64,000 nt of DNA from Bradyrhizobium quebecense (GCF_013373795.3 NZ_CP088022.1:2046001-2110000), one strand, 5' to 3'; positions 36,583 to 45,589 are shown, counted from the first letter of the stretch. Program-made: numbers and translations. The notes: generated by a model from the sequence alone, not told the origin.

Positions 36583-37242
36583 ATGATGAAGATTTACGAT
36601 TGGCCAACCGGCCCATATCCGGCCCGCGTTCGCATCGCCCTGGCCGAGAAGAACCTGCGGTCGCACGTGCAGTTCGTCTTGGTCGATCTCTACAAGGGCG
36701 AGCACAAGAAGCCCGAATTCCTCGCCAAAAACTACTCGGGCACCCTGCCGGTGCTCGAACTCGATGACCGGACCTTCATTGGCGAGTGCACGGCCATTAC
36801 CGAGTACCTTGACGCGCTTGATGGCGCGCCGACGCTGACCGGCAGGACGCCGCGCGAAAAGGGCGTGATCCACATGATGAGCAAGCGCGCCGAACTGGAA
36901 CTGCTCGACGCCATCAGTGTCTATTTCCACCACGCCACGCCGGGTCTTGGGCTTCATGTCGAGATCTATCAGAATCCCGAATGGGGATTCCGTCAGCGCG
37001 ACAAGGCCCTCAGGGGGATGCACTATTTTGACGGCATTCTGAAAAGACAGCCGTTCGTTACCGGCGAGGCGTTCACAATGGCCGATATCACCCTGATAGG
37101 CGGCTTGATCTTCGCGGGACTCGTCAACGTGCCGGTGCCGGTGGAGTGCGAGGCTCTTTCGGCATGGTATGCAAGGATGCAGGAGCGTCCTAGTGTCAAG
37201 AACCGGATAACGATGTCCGAGCCGATCGCGCATCTTGATTGA
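36583..37242 (+). CDS. Glutathione S-transferase family protein
   Basis: A 219-residue protein. The thioredoxin-like N-terminal domain runs from MMKIYDWPTGPYPARVRIAL; GTLPVLELDD with the cis-Pro and GECTAITEYLD complete the glutathione site. The all-helical C-terminal domain has the GEAFTMADITLIGGLIF folding motif. GSTs conjugate or reduce electrophiles in the cytosol. AAAGGAG precedes ATG 36583; ATG 36586 is also possible. It is divergent from the TetR gene and is the probable target of that repressor. Confidence 0.9.
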   Translation: MMKIYDWPTGPYPARVRIALAEKNLRSHVQFVLVDLYKGEHKKPEFLAKNYSGTLPVLELDDRTFIGECTAITEYLDALDGAPTLTGRTPREKGVIHMMSKRAELELLDAISVYFHHATPGLGLHVEIYQNPEWGFRQRDKALRGMHYFDGILKRQPFVTGEAFTMADITLIGGLIFAGLVNVPVPVECEALSAWYARMQERPSVKNRITMSEPIAHLD

Positions 37243-37329
37243 AATCGTAGTCTGCGAACAACTGCTCGACCGGCAAGCATAGCCCGGATGGAACGACATC
37301 CTGGCGTTTCCGATCAGCACATCGTTGGT

Positions 37330-37359
37330 ATCCCGCATGTCGCTCCGCTCATGCGGGAT
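37330..37359. repeat. Short palindrome ATCCCGCATG...CATGCGGGAT (family F, copy 2)
   Basis: Perfect 10-bp arms ATCCCGCATG and CATGCGGGAT around TCGCTCCGCT. Related to 32972-32998. It lies between convergent GST genes and may stop transcription. Confidence 0.8.
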
Positions 37360-37419
37360 ATGCGGCCGAACGACATCATGCGTCGACTGCAACGGTATCC
37401 ACGCGAGACGCCCCCCTGA

Positions 37420-38073
37420 TCAAGCGGTCGGTAGCTCGCTTGTGTTCACCGCGAGTTGTGCGGCGAAAGCCCGCTTGTAAGCCGGCCGGGCTTCGCCGCG
37501 GGCGACGTAGGCGGCGAGGTTCGGAAATTCGTCGAGGATGCCTGACATTCTCAGCCTGAGCAGCACCGACACCATCATCAGGTCGCCCGCGCTGAACTTG
37601 CCGTCGAGCCAGTCGGCATCGCCCAGGCGGGCGGCGAGCTGCCTCAGCCGGTCGCGAACGCGATCCATGACCAGGGGCAGCCGCTCCCAGGTCCACGGCT
37701 TGTCGCTCTCCAGAATTCTGGCAGTGACGAGTTCGAGGATCGGCGCTTCGATCGTGTTGACCGCGGCAAGCATCCAGCTGATTGCGCGGGCGCGGGCATT
37801 GGCATCATCAGGCAGCAGGCCTGCGTGACGCTCGGCGATATGGAGCACGATCGATCCGGTCTCGAACAGCGCGAGATCACCTTCCTCATAGGTCGGTATC
37901 TGGCCGAACGGATGCAGCGCCAGATGCGCCGGCTCCTTCATCGCCTGGAACGAAACAAGGCGAACTGCGTAAGGCTGGCCCACTTCTTCCAGCGCCCAGC
38001 GAACGCGCGTATCGCGCGCCAGTCCCTTGCCGCCATCGGGTGACCGTTCGAAGGCGGTGATGGTGGGGGTCAT
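37420..38073 (-). CDS. Glutathione S-transferase family protein (second copy, distinct type)
   Basis: A 217-residue GST unlike its neighbour. The N-terminal domain has RDTRVRWALEEVGQPYAVRL, FGQIPTYEEGDLALFETGSI and SIVLHIAERH; the C-terminal domain has WLDGKFSAGDLMMVSVLLRL. This order fits the bacterial beta/theta-like group. ATG 38073 (MTPTITAFERS) has GGAGAAA just upstream; ATG 38085 four codons earlier is possible. It converges on the first GST. Confidence 0.88.
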   Translation of the reverse strand: MTPTITAFERSPDGGKGLARDTRVRWALEEVGQPYAVRLVSFQAMKEPAHLALHPFGQIPTYEEGDLALFETGSIVLHIAERHAGLLPDDANARARAISWMLAAVNTIEAPILELVTARILESDKPWTWERLPLVMDRVRDRLRQLAARLGDADWLDGKFSAGDLMMVSVLLRLRMSGILDEFPNLAAYVARGEARPAYKRAFAAQLAVNTSELPTA

Positions 38074-38636
38074 CGTTTTCTCCATGTCCTTGCCTGGTGT
38101 CCCGAGGACGAGCGGGCGGCGCGTGTCACGACAGCCGATCCTGGAATCTTTCGACGGTGTTCGCGTGCCTGCGTTGCCTCGACGCAAATCAAATCTCGTT
38201 TCCCCGCTTGCGACAAATCACCCCGACGGGCAACTCACCAAAACCTGTCAATCCTGCGGCCTCGTCGAAGCCTTGGCGTAGACGGGACCGGGCAATCCAG
38301 TACGCCGAGGCTTCTCGGTTCAAGCACTGGCGTCTCCGGCCAAGCCGGGCGATGACGCCGAACAAGCTGTTTGACGTTTTGAATCGAGAGCCATCCATCG
38401 CCGTCGTCCTGGCGAAAGCCAGGACCCATTACCCCGGATGAGAATTGTTGCGCGACGTTCGGGCCATGATCCCGTTCATCATCAAATTCGGTGGTTATGG
38501 GTCCTGGCTTTCGCCAGGACGACGGTGGTGTGTGCGGAGGCGGGTCGTCACAAACGCAGTTCCCGCAGATTATTTTCGTCGGCCTGTCGGCTGCCGTCTT
38601 CGCCGACCGTCCTTCGCACAAACCAGGAGACTGCAA
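38074..38636. other. Intergenic stretch of 560 bp, mostly repeat
   Basis: No protein frame with family character. The right half is the family G palindrome (38402-38524). The left half holds only short frames antisense to the repeat. The VOC gene promoter should lie in the last 100 bp. Confidence 0.5.
38402..38524. repeat. Palindromic intergenic repeat (family G)
   Basis: CGTCGTCCTGGCGAAAGCCA at 38402 and its reverse complement ending at 38524, total arm about 28 bp. Each arm also folds by itself (TCCTGGC-GCCAGGA). Confidence 0.88.
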
Positions 38637-39110
38637 ATGACCGATCTCGTCACATGCCTTTGGTTCGATCAGGGCCAGGCGCGCGCAGCGGCGGAATTCT
38701 ATGCTGCGACTTTTCCCGACAGCCATGTCGATGCGGGGCATGTCTCGCCGATACCTGGCATCGGGCAGGGTGATGAACTGACGGTGGAGTTCACCGTGCT
38801 CGGCCGCCGCTTCGTCGGGCTGAACGGCGGCTCCAACTACACGCCGAACGAGGCGGTCAGCTTCATGGTGCTCACCGACAGCCAGGAGGAGACCGATCGC
38901 TACTGGAATGCGGTCACTTCGAACGGCGGCAAGGAATTGCCGTGCGGCTGGTGCCGGGATCGCTGGGGATTTACCTGGCAGATCACGCCGCGGCGGCTGC
39001 TCGAGCTCGTCAACGGATCCGATCGCGCCGCCGGACGGCGCGCGATGGAGGCGATGATGACGATGAAGAAGATCGACATCGCCGCGATCCAGCGGGCGGC
39101 CGCGGCGTAA
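38637..39110 (+). CDS. VOC-family (PhnB/3-dmu-9-3-mt type) protein
   Basis: A 157-residue vicinal-oxygen-chelate-fold protein. [20 protein letters not shown] is the first module, [14 protein letters not shown] the middle and [19 protein letters not shown] the C-terminal module. The family is named after a methyltransferase by early misannotation; the fold indicates a glyoxalase/bleomycin-resistance relative, with function unknown. AGGAGA 8 bp before ATG 38637 fixes the start. The C-terminal [15 protein letters not shown] helix is usual. Confidence 0.88.
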   Translation: MTDLVTCLWFDQGQARAAAEFYAATFPDSHVDAGHVSPIPGIGQGDELTVEFTVLGRRFVGLNGGSNYTPNEAVSFMVLTDSQEETDRYWNAVTSNGGKELPCGWCRDRWGFTWQITPRRLLELVNGSDRAAGRRAMEAMMTMKKIDIAAIQRAAAA

Positions 39111-39297
39111 TCCGCTTGGTGGAATGATTTGGCCCGGACGCGACAGTCATGTGTCGGATCAAGCCGGTGGCGCGGTCGCGCAACTATTCGCGCCGCGGCC
39201 CGCGCTCGCGGCGCCGGTCACCCCGGCTCAAACGCGGGATGTGTCTCATGCCATCGCATGATACGAATTTCGCATCACAGCCCTGGAGCCAGCCTTG

Positions 39298-40557
39298 ATG
39301 CCCGTCGCAGCCGCCGCCACGCAACAAACTTCCACCGCTGCCGAGTCCGATCCCGAGACGCTCGGCTGGATGCAGGGCTTTCCGCCGCCGAAGGACAAGA
39401 CGATCACGTTCCAGGACGGTTCGTTCCGCAGCTTCCCTGAATTGCGCTGGGCCTGGAGCAATATCCGCCAGCTGGTGCCGACCGTGAATGTCTGGCGCGG
39501 CGCGGGGCCGGCGTCGGTGCTGCCGCGTGCAGATCACGACATCGGCGCCTCCGCGTCGGTGACGATGGACGGCCGCCCGCAGACGTTCGCGCGCATGCTC
39601 GAGGAGAGCTATGCCGACGGCATCGCCGTGCTGCACCGGGGCAAATTGATCTACGAGCGCTATTTCGGCGCGTTGAAGCCGCACAAGCCGCATATCGCGA
39701 TGTCGGTGACGAAGTCGTTCACCGGCGTGCTCGCAGGCATGCTGGTCGCCGAGGGCAAGATCGATCCGCAGGCGCCGGTCACCGACTACGTACCGGAGCT
39801 GAAGGCAAGCGCGTTCGGCGATGCGCGCGTGCACGAGGTGATGGATATGACCACGGGCCTCAAATACACCGAGGTCTATACCGACAAGAATTCCGACGTG
39901 TGGGGACTGCGGCGCGCCAACGGCATGGCGCCGATCCCGGCAGGCTATGAGGGCGCCACCAACATCTTCGATTTCCTTTGCGCGCAGCAGAAGCGGGGCG
40001 AGCACGGCAAGGCCTTCGCCTACAAGACCGTCAACACCGACGTGCTGGCCTTCATCTGCCGGCGCACCAGCGGCATGACGCTGTCGGACCTGCTGTCCGA
40101 GAAGATCTGGGCGCCGATGGGCGCGGAAGAGGATGCGCATTATCACGTCGACCGCATCGGCACCGAAAGCGGCGGCGGCGGATTGTCGACGACGTTGCGC
40201 GATCTCGCCCGCTTCGGCGAGACGATCCGCAATCACGGCCGCTTCAACGGCCGCCAGATCGTGCCGTCAACGGTCGTCGAGGACATCGCGCGGGGCGGCG
40301 ATCCCGAAAAATTCAAGCCGGCCGGCTACACCACCTTGCCCGGCGCCTCCTACCGCAATCAGTGGTGGGTGACGCACAACGCGCACGGCGCCTACATGGC
40401 GCGCGGCGTGCACGGCCAGGGCATCTATATCGACCCGAAGGCCGAGATGGTGATCGCGCGCTACGCCTCGCATCACGCCGCCGGCAACGCCGCCAACGAC
40501 CCGGTGACCTTGCCGGCGTACATGGCGCTGGCGAAGGATTTGATCGCGGGAGGGTGA
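39298..40557 (+). CDS. Serine hydrolase, class C beta-lactamase/esterase family
   Basis: A 419-residue protein of the penicillin-binding-protein-like serine hydrolase family. The SxxK motif is SVTK (Ser136, Lys139) and the Tyr motif lies in AYKTVN (Tyr242). GTESGGGGLSTTLRDLARFG and the VHGQG segment near the third motif are typical of 6-aminohexanoate-dimer hydrolase (NylB)-like enzymes, which act on amides or esters rather than beta-lactams. No signal peptide, so cytosolic. ATG 39298 is preferred to the TTG one codon earlier. It seems monocistronic. Confidence 0.88.
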   Translation: MPVAAAATQQTSTAAESDPETLGWMQGFPPPKDKTITFQDGSFRSFPELRWAWSNIRQLVPTVNVWRGAGPASVLPRADHDIGASASVTMDGRPQTFARMLEESYADGIAVLHRGKLIYERYFGALKPHKPHIAMSVTKSFTGVLAGMLVAEGKIDPQAPVTDYVPELKASAFGDARVHEVMDMTTGLKYTEVYTDKNSDVWGLRRANGMAPIPAGYEGATNIFDFLCAQQKRGEHGKAFAYKTVNTDVLAFICRRTSGMTLSDLLSEKIWAPMGAEEDAHYHVDRIGTESGGGGLSTTLRDLARFGETIRNHGRFNGRQIVPSTVVEDIARGGDPEKFKPAGYTTLPGASYRNQWWVTHNAHGAYMARGVHGQGIYIDPKAEMVIARYASHHAAGNAANDPVTLPAYMALAKDLIAGG

Positions 40558-40585
40558 GGTCGAGGTTTATCGTCGCCATAGCACC

Positions 40586-40615
40586 GTAGCCCGGATGAGC
40601 GCAGCGATATCCGGA
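40586..40615. repeat. Short intergenic repeat, single half
   Basis: GTAGCCCGGATGAGCGCAGC followed by GATATCCGG matches a repeat widespread in Bradyrhizobium (recall). Only one half is present here. Confidence 0.55.
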
Positions 40616-40724
40616 GGCCGCTCGTCGGCTCATTCGAGCCCATCCAGCGTGTCGCGGAGCCTGTCATCGGGCGCGCGCTTCGCGAGACCCGTTGGCTTAT
40701 GCCGGCTACGGGGCCACGGCCTAG

Positions 40725-41222
40725 CTAATCGCGCGACAGCTTCTCGAAGCGCTTGATCAGGCGCTCCCGCTTCAGGCGGGACAAGCGCCTGATCCAGAAC
40801 ACGCCGTCGAGCTGATCGATCTCGTGCTGATGGCAGACCGCGCGCAGCCCATCCGACTCCTCGGTCTGCATGTTGCCGTCGAGATCCTGATAGCGGATGC
40901 GGACCCGCGCGTGGCGCTCGACCTCGTCGGTGACACCGGGCATGGAGACACTGCCTTCCTTGTGCAGGATCATTTCCGGCGAGGTCCAGATGATCTCCGG
41001 ATTGACATAGGTCCGCGGGCCCTCGCTGGTGTCGAGCTCCAGCACCACGACCCTCAGCGACACGCCGACATGAGGGGCGGTGATGCCGATGCCCGGTGCC
41101 GCATGCATGGTCTCGAGCAGGTCGTGCGCCAATCCGCGCAGTGCATCATCGAACAGGCTCACCGGCTCAGCCGGGTGCGCAAGCCGCGGATCGGGATAGC
41201 GGACGATGGGGCGGATGGTCAT
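40725..41222 (-). CDS. Peptide deformylase paralogue lacking metal ligands
   Basis: A 165-residue protein of clear peptide deformylase fold and length. The three family motifs are changed: motif 1 is GIGITAPHVG (44-53) where GxGxAAxQ is expected, so Gln is His; motif 2 is EGSVS (89-93) where EGCLS is expected, so the metal-binding Cys is Ser; motif 3 is QHEIDQLDG (132-140) where QHExDHL is expected, so the second metal His is Gln. Only His133 and Glu134 remain. Removal of N-formyl groups is therefore doubtful. The rest, including the C-terminal RLSRLKRERLIKRFEKL helix, is intact. It likely has no gene partner here. Confidence 0.9.
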   Translation of the reverse strand: MTIRPIVRYPDPRLAHPAEPVSLFDDALRGLAHDLLETMHAAPGIGITAPHVGVSLRVVVLELDTSEGPRTYVNPEIIWTSPEMILHKEGSVSMPGVTDEVERHARVRIRYQDLDGNMQTEESDGLRAVCHQHEIDQLDGVFWIRRLSRLKRERLIKRFEKLSRD

Positions 41223-41291
41223 GCTGGTGTCTTAGGCCAGCGCAGGGTGCTGGACAACATGGGCGTGCAGAGACGGCGCGCGCCGCGCCGC

Positions 41292-42164
41292 TCAGAGACA
41301 CTTTTCGAAGAACAGATCAGGGTAGGGGTCGTCGTTGAAGCGCGGGATCTCGGTCCAGCCGCTCCGGCGGTAGAGTTGACCGGCTTCCGCCAACGCGCTG
41401 TTGGTGTCGAGCCGCAGCACCGCGATGCCGAGCTCGCGCGCGGCCTTCTCGGCCGCATCCATCAGGCGGCGGCCGAGGCCAAGCCCGCGCGCAGCGGGCG
41501 CGACCCAGAGCCGCTTGATCTCCGCGAACCCACTGCTGCTGCCCTTCAGCCCGACGCAGCCGATCGGCAGGCCGTCGGACATCGCCACGATGAAGCTGCC
41601 GCGCGGGCGGACCATGTCCTTCGCATCAGGGTCGCGCGACAGCTTGACGTCAAAACCCTGTTTGAAGCGCCGCGCCAGCTCGGCGTAATATTCGCCGAGG
41701 CAGTAGCGTCCCTCGTCGCTGCGCGGGTCCATCTCCTGCAGCGCCGTGCCGTCGCGCCCGAGCGCCGAGGCGATCAGATCCATCGCCGAAAGCAGCGCCT
41801 CGCGTTGGGTGTGGTGGGCGAGGAAGTCCTTGGCCTGCCGGTTGGAGATCGCCTCATAGGCGTTGAACTCGCGCTTGCCCGCCGCCGTCAGCTTGGCGAT
41901 GCGGCGGCGCGCATCGTCGTCATGCGCCGTGGTCTCGATCAGCCCTTCGTCCTCGAGGCTGCGCAACAGGCGGCTCATCAGGCCGGAATCGAGGCCGAGA
42001 TAATCCCTGATATCGCCCACATCCGTGCGGCCGTGTCCGATCGCGTTCAGCACCCGCGCCGCGCCGAGCGGCCGGCCGCGGCCGAGGAACGAGGTGTCGA
42101 GCGCGCCGACCGCGGAGGTCACGGCACGGTTGAAGCGGCGGACGCGGGAAACCGGGTCAAGCAT
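41292..42164 (-). CDS. MarR-type regulator fused to GNAT acetyltransferase
   Basis: A 290-residue fusion. Residues 1-130 are a MarR winged helix (VGDIRDYLGLDSGLMSRLLR, then DDDARRRIAKLTAAGK wing). Residues 145-290 are a GNAT domain, with the acetyl-CoA loop VAPAARGLGLGRRLMDAAE and GQLYRRSGWTEIPRF. Such bifunctional proteins are known in rhizobia; their acetylation target is not. ATG 42164 is used, and a perfect 22-bp dyad starts at the next base upstream, strongly suggesting autoregulation. The frame upstream of the ATG is just the operator read as protein. Confidence 0.92.
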   Translation of the reverse strand: MLDPVSRVRRFNRAVTSAVGALDTSFLGRGRPLGAARVLNAIGHGRTDVGDIRDYLGLDSGLMSRLLRSLEDEGLIETTAHDDDARRRIAKLTAAGKREFNAYEAISNRQAKDFLAHHTQREALLSAMDLIASALGRDGTALQEMDPRSDEGRYCLGEYYAELARRFKQGFDVKLSRDPDAKDMVRPRGSFIVAMSDGLPIGCVGLKGSSSGFAEIKRLWVAPAARGLGLGRRLMDAAEKAARELGIAVLRLDTNSALAEAGQLYRRSGWTEIPRFNDDPYPDLFFEKCL

Positions 42165-42186
42165 ATATCTGACTTTAGTCAGATAT
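42165..42186. promoter_or_regulatory. Perfect MarR-type operator abutting the MarR-GNAT start codon
   Basis: ATATCTGAC (42165-42173) TTTA GTCAGATAT (42178-42186): perfect 9-bp arms with a 4-bp centre. It ends at the start codon of the fusion gene, so bound protein would block its transcript's leader or start. Confidence 0.8.
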
Positions 42187-42263
42187 CGTTGTGGCGTCAA
42201 TTGGCGGCCGACCCCGTTGATGGAGACAGTGCGGACAAGTCTGGAGCTGCGCTTGTTTGTAAT

Positions 42264-43124
42264 CTAGCTGCGCGCCAGCACCAGCGCGTTGCCGGCAAGG
42301 ATCGCGGCGGCGCCGGCGAGCACCGGCCAGCCCAGCGCAAGGTGCTCGAACAGCGCCGACAGCACCAGGGCAACGAGCGGCACCAGCGCGAGCGTATAGG
42401 CGGCGCGGCCGGGGCCGAGCCGCCGCACAAGCTCGAAATAGAGCATGAAGGTGATGCAGGACGCGGCGATGGCGAGATAGAGGAAGCTCGTCAAATAGGA
42501 GAGCGAGACGTCGGCGGCAAACGGCGTGCCGGTCGCGATAGCCCACAGCGCGCTCGCCGTGGCGCCGACGAACGCGCCCCAGGCGAGCACGGCGACGACG
42601 GGCAGTCCGGCCCGCTGGTTGCGCGCGCCGACCGCCGTCCCGGCACCGGTCGCGATCGCCGCCGTCAGCGCCCAGGCCAGACCCGCGAGCGGTGCGGGGC
42701 CATGCGCGGTGGCGCCGGGCAGGAAGATGATCGCGAGGCCAAGGATGCCGCACAGCGCGCCCCATACGAAGCTCGGAGAGATCGTGACGCCGAGCGCGGC
42801 CCGCGCGATCACGGCCGCGAACAGCGACGATGTCGACAGCACCAGCGCCGCAAGTCCGCTCGGCATCCGCGCGGTCGCTTGATAGAAGGCGATGAAAGCA
42901 ATGGCGAAGAACAGCAGGCCCTGCAACGCGACGGCCGCCCGGTCCTTGCGCGGGATCGCGAGCGGCACGCCCCGCAACCGGCCATAGCCGAGCAGGATGA
43001 GGCCGGCGAGCACCATGCGCAGCGCGACCGACCACGGCGCGGGCGTGACGCCAGCCTGCATCGCGGTTGCGAGCGCGCCGCCGCCCCACAGCAGTGCGGT
43101 CAGCGCGAACAGTGCGGCCGTCAT
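42264..43124 (-). CDS. EamA/DMT-superfamily transporter
   Basis: A 286-residue membrane protein with about ten hydrophobic helices in two EamA repeats (residues about 3-130 and 143-283). WGGGALATAMQAG opens the first, and ARMPSGLAALVLSTSSLFAA closes it. EamA proteins export metabolites or amino acids. ATG 43124 overlaps the stop of the MarR gene upstream by 4 bp (ATGA), so they are translationally coupled. Confidence 0.9.
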   Translation of the reverse strand: MTAALFALTALLWGGGALATAMQAGVTPAPWSVALRMVLAGLILLGYGRLRGVPLAIPRKDRAAVALQGLLFFAIAFIAFYQATARMPSGLAALVLSTSSLFAAVIARAALGVTISPSFVWGALCGILGLAIIFLPGATAHGPAPLAGLAWALTAAIATGAGTAVGARNQRAGLPVVAVLAWGAFVGATASALWAIATGTPFAADVSLSYLTSFLYLAIAASCITFMLYFELVRRLGPGRAAYTLALVPLVALVLSALFEHLALGWPVLAGAAAILAGNALVLARS

Positions 43125-43630
43125 GGCGTTGCGGCGTCGTCGAGCAGCGCGCGCCAGCCGACGGCGTCGATCCGCGCGCTCTCTCCCTCGAGCCGGGTGA
43201 GCGCGGAATGAAGTGTTGTCCGCTCGCTCTCCGACAGGCGCGCAAGCAACCGTGCTTCGATCGCGCTGCCCAACGCGGCGATCCGGTTGAAGGCGCTCCG
43301 GCCGCTGCGGGTGATGCTGACCGCGGCGAAGCGGCGGTCGGTCTTGCCCGGCCGCCGCATCGCGAAGCCGAGTTCTGTGAGCTGGCCGATGCCGCGGCTG
43401 ACCGCGAACGGATCGAGTGCGCAGGCGCGGCCGATTTCGGAGGCGTTGGCCGCATCGCGCTCGGCGATGACGGCGAGGATTCGCCAGCCGGCCTGGCTCA
43501 ATCCGAACGTCTCGCTATAGAAACTTTCGAGCGGGCGGGCGACCTGCGCCGCGACGAGGAACAGGCGATAGGGCAGCCAGGTGCTGAGCTTCAGGCCATC
43601 GTCGGACGCGGGGGCAGCGGTTTGCTTCAT
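43121..43630 (-). CDS. MarR family transcriptional regulator
   Basis: A 169-residue regulator: helix-turn-helix ASEIGRACALDPFAVSRGIG (around residues 65-85), followed by the wing RRPGKTDRRFAAVSITRSGR. AWRILAVIAERDAA in the N-terminal half is typical MarR. ATG 43630 starts the protein; the frame is open much further upstream but antisense to the DUF899 gene. It is coupled to the EamA transporter gene, which is the likely target. The leader has imperfect TTGTNNAN...TGCAA-type inverted segments but no exact palindrome. Confidence 0.9.
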   Translation of the reverse strand: MKQTAAPASDDGLKLSTWLPYRLFLVAAQVARPLESFYSETFGLSQAGWRILAVIAERDAANASEIGRACALDPFAVSRGIGQLTELGFAMRRPGKTDRRFAAVSITRSGRSAFNRIAALGSAIEARLLARLSESERTTLHSALTRLEGESARIDAVGWRALLDDAATP

Positions 43631-43843
43631 GGCGGCGAGGCTCGCACAGATAATTGTAAAGTGCAAGTATTGTGCAAGGAAATTGAAGCGATCGGAGCGC
43701 ATGCGCGAAAATCCCGACACACTTGTCACTCCCATCATCCGTTGCCGCCGCGCCAGATTGCGGCATGGCCAATGACGAACGGCCTCGGCGCGGGAACCGC
43801 GCCGTGGTCGCGGAGTTCGTCCAATTCGGAGATGGAGATCATC

Positions 43844-44641
43844 ATGAGCAAATCGGCTGAAAGCGATCGCGGCGGACTGGCGGCAATGCAGACCCCGCTC
43901 GTGGTGTCGCGGGAGGCGTGGGAGGCGGCGCGTCTGGAGATGCTGGTGAAGGAAAAAGCGCAGGTGCGCGCGCGCGATGCGCTTGCCGCCGAGCGGCGGC
44001 GGATGCCGTGGATGGCGGTCGAGAAGGCCTATGTCTTCGAGGGACCGAACGGCAAGGCGAGCCTGCTCGATTTGTTCGAAGGCCGCCGGCAACTGATCGT
44101 CTACCGCGCGTTCTTCGAGCCCGGCGTGTTCGGCTGGCCGGATCACGGCTGCCGCGGCTGCTCGCTCGGCGCCGATCAGGTCGGCCATCTCTCGCATCTG
44201 AACCAGCGCGACACCACGCTGGCCTATGCCTCGCGGGCGCCGCAGGCCGACATCGCGCGGCTGAAGGCGCGGATGGAGTGGGAGATGCCGTGGTACACGA
44301 TCACCGACAGCTTTGATGCCGACTTCGGCGTCGCCGAATGGCACGGCCACAACGTGTTCATCCGCGACGGCGAGCGGATCTTCCGCACCTATCTCGTCAA
44401 CAGCCGTGGCGATGAATCGATGGGCACGGTGTGGAGCTATCTCGACATCACGCCGTTCGGCCGCCAGGAACTCTGGGAGGATTCGCCGAAAGGCTATCCG
44501 CAGGGCCCGACCTACAAATGGTGGAACTGGCACGACAATTACGAGGCCGAAGCTGCGCCGAACGCGAAGTGGGCCGCCGTGACCGACGCCGGCGAGGCCG
44601 CATTCCGCAAGATCGCGGAGCAGGAACGCAAGGCGACTTGA
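43844..44641 (+). CDS. DUF899 thioredoxin-like protein
   Basis: A 265-residue DUF899 protein. The typical blocks are LVVSREAWEAARLEMLVKEK, the RMPWMAVEKAYVFEGPNGKA strand, the thioredoxin-like CxxC in DHGCRGCSLGAD (about residue 103), and MEWEMPWYTITDSFDADFGV near the middle. The fold resembles peroxiredoxins and SCO proteins; a thiol-redox role is plausible but unproven. ATG 43844 is taken; ATG 43832 four codons earlier is an alternative. It converges on the LysR gene. Confidence 0.87.
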   Translation: MSKSAESDRGGLAAMQTPLVVSREAWEAARLEMLVKEKAQVRARDALAAERRRMPWMAVEKAYVFEGPNGKASLLDLFEGRRQLIVYRAFFEPGVFGWPDHGCRGCSLGADQVGHLSHLNQRDTTLAYASRAPQADIARLKARMEWEMPWYTITDSFDADFGVAEWHGHNVFIRDGERIFRTYLVNSRGDESMGTVWSYLDITPFGRQELWEDSPKGYPQGPTYKWWNWHDNYEAEAAPNAKWAAVTDAGEAAFRKIAEQERKAT

Positions 44642-44675
44642 CGGGGGTGGAGCAGGGAGGACGCGCGGCGTCCTC

Positions 44676-45578
44676 CTACCGGCCGTCTCCCTTCGCTCCC
44701 GCAAGTTCCTTCAGCGCGGACAGCGTCCGCCGCAGCCCGCGGTCGAGGCGTTTGTCGCGGCGGATCACGACGGCGAGCCGGCGGTAGAGCTTCGGCGACA
44801 GCGACCGGACGATCAGGTCGCGCTGCTTGGGCTTGGCAGGCACCGCCATGCCCGGCAGGATCGCGCAGCCGAGGCCGGCGCGCACCATCTCCTTGATCGC
44901 CTCGACGCTGCCGAGCGACATCAACGGCTTCAGCGACACGCCGCCGCGCGCCAGCCACTCGTCGGCAGTGCGCCTTGTGTTGCCACCGGGCTCGAACAGT
45001 AGAACCGGCCTGGTCGCCAGCACTTCCGGCGTGATCCGCGCCGGCAGCTTCATGTCGTGCGGCGCGATCAGCACGAACTCGTCATTCATGACGGGGGTGA
45101 TCTCGAAGCTGCGCCCCGACGCCGGCAGCGTGACCAGCCCGACGTCGATCGTGTTGTCCTCGACCGCCCGCGCGATCTCCGCCGTGTTGCCGGTCGTGAC
45201 CGTGATCTCGAGCGAGGGCAGTGCGGCGCGCAGCTCCTTCAGGATCGGCGGCAGCAGGAAGATGCAGGCGGTCGCACCGGTGCCGAGCCGTACGCGGCCT
45301 GCCGTTCCCGTGGTCTGCTGCGCGACGGCGTCGACCGCCGACGTCACAGCCGCGCTGATCTGCTGCGCGTGCGAGAGCAAGGCGACGCCGGCGGCCGTCG
45401 GCCTCGCCCGTCGTCCGACCCGCTCGATCAAGGTCGCATTCAGGCTCTTCTCGAGCTGGCGCACCTGGAGGCTCACGGCCGGCTGGGTGAGCTGCAGCCG
45501 CTCGGCCGCGGCGGAGAAGCTGCCGCAATCGATCACGACGGCGAAGCTTTCGAGATAGTCGAGGTTTAGGTTCTTCAT
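44676..45578 (-). CDS. LysR-type transcriptional regulator (CysB/CbbR-like group)
   Basis: A 300-residue regulator with a helix-turn-helix at LESFAVVIDCGSFSAAAERL (9-28) and QPAVSLQVRQLEKSLN. The effector domain begins GRVRLGTGATACIFLLPP. ATG 45578 gives the standard LysR N-terminus. It is divergent from the GNAT-MFS-peptidase operon, with a TTATG-N5-CATAA dyad 12 bp before its start, so it likely regulates that operon and itself. Confidence 0.92.
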   Translation of the reverse strand: MKNLNLDYLESFAVVIDCGSFSAAAERLQLTQPAVSLQVRQLEKSLNATLIERVGRRARPTAAGVALLSHAQQISAAVTSAVDAVAQQTTGTAGRVRLGTGATACIFLLPPILKELRAALPSLEITVTTGNTAEIARAVEDNTIDVGLVTLPASGRSFEITPVMNDEFVLIAPHDMKLPARITPEVLATRPVLLFEPGGNTRRTADEWLARGGVSLKPLMSLGSVEAIKEMVRAGLGCAILPGMAVPAKPKQRDLIVRSLSPKLYRRLAVVIRRDKRLDRGLRRTLSALKELAGAKGDGR

Positions 45579-45589
45579 CAAAGCATCTC

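Noticed and set aside
40824..43211. A 795-codon plus-strand frame spanning three minus-strand genes
   Set aside because: It crosses the deformylase paralogue, the MarR-GNAT fusion and EamA genes, all with clear motifs and correct starts. Its composition is that of a shadow frame.
43067..43843. An N-terminal extension of the DUF899 protein by 259 residues
   Set aside because: The extension is antisense to the MarR gene and lacks any family similarity; a proper start lies at 43844.
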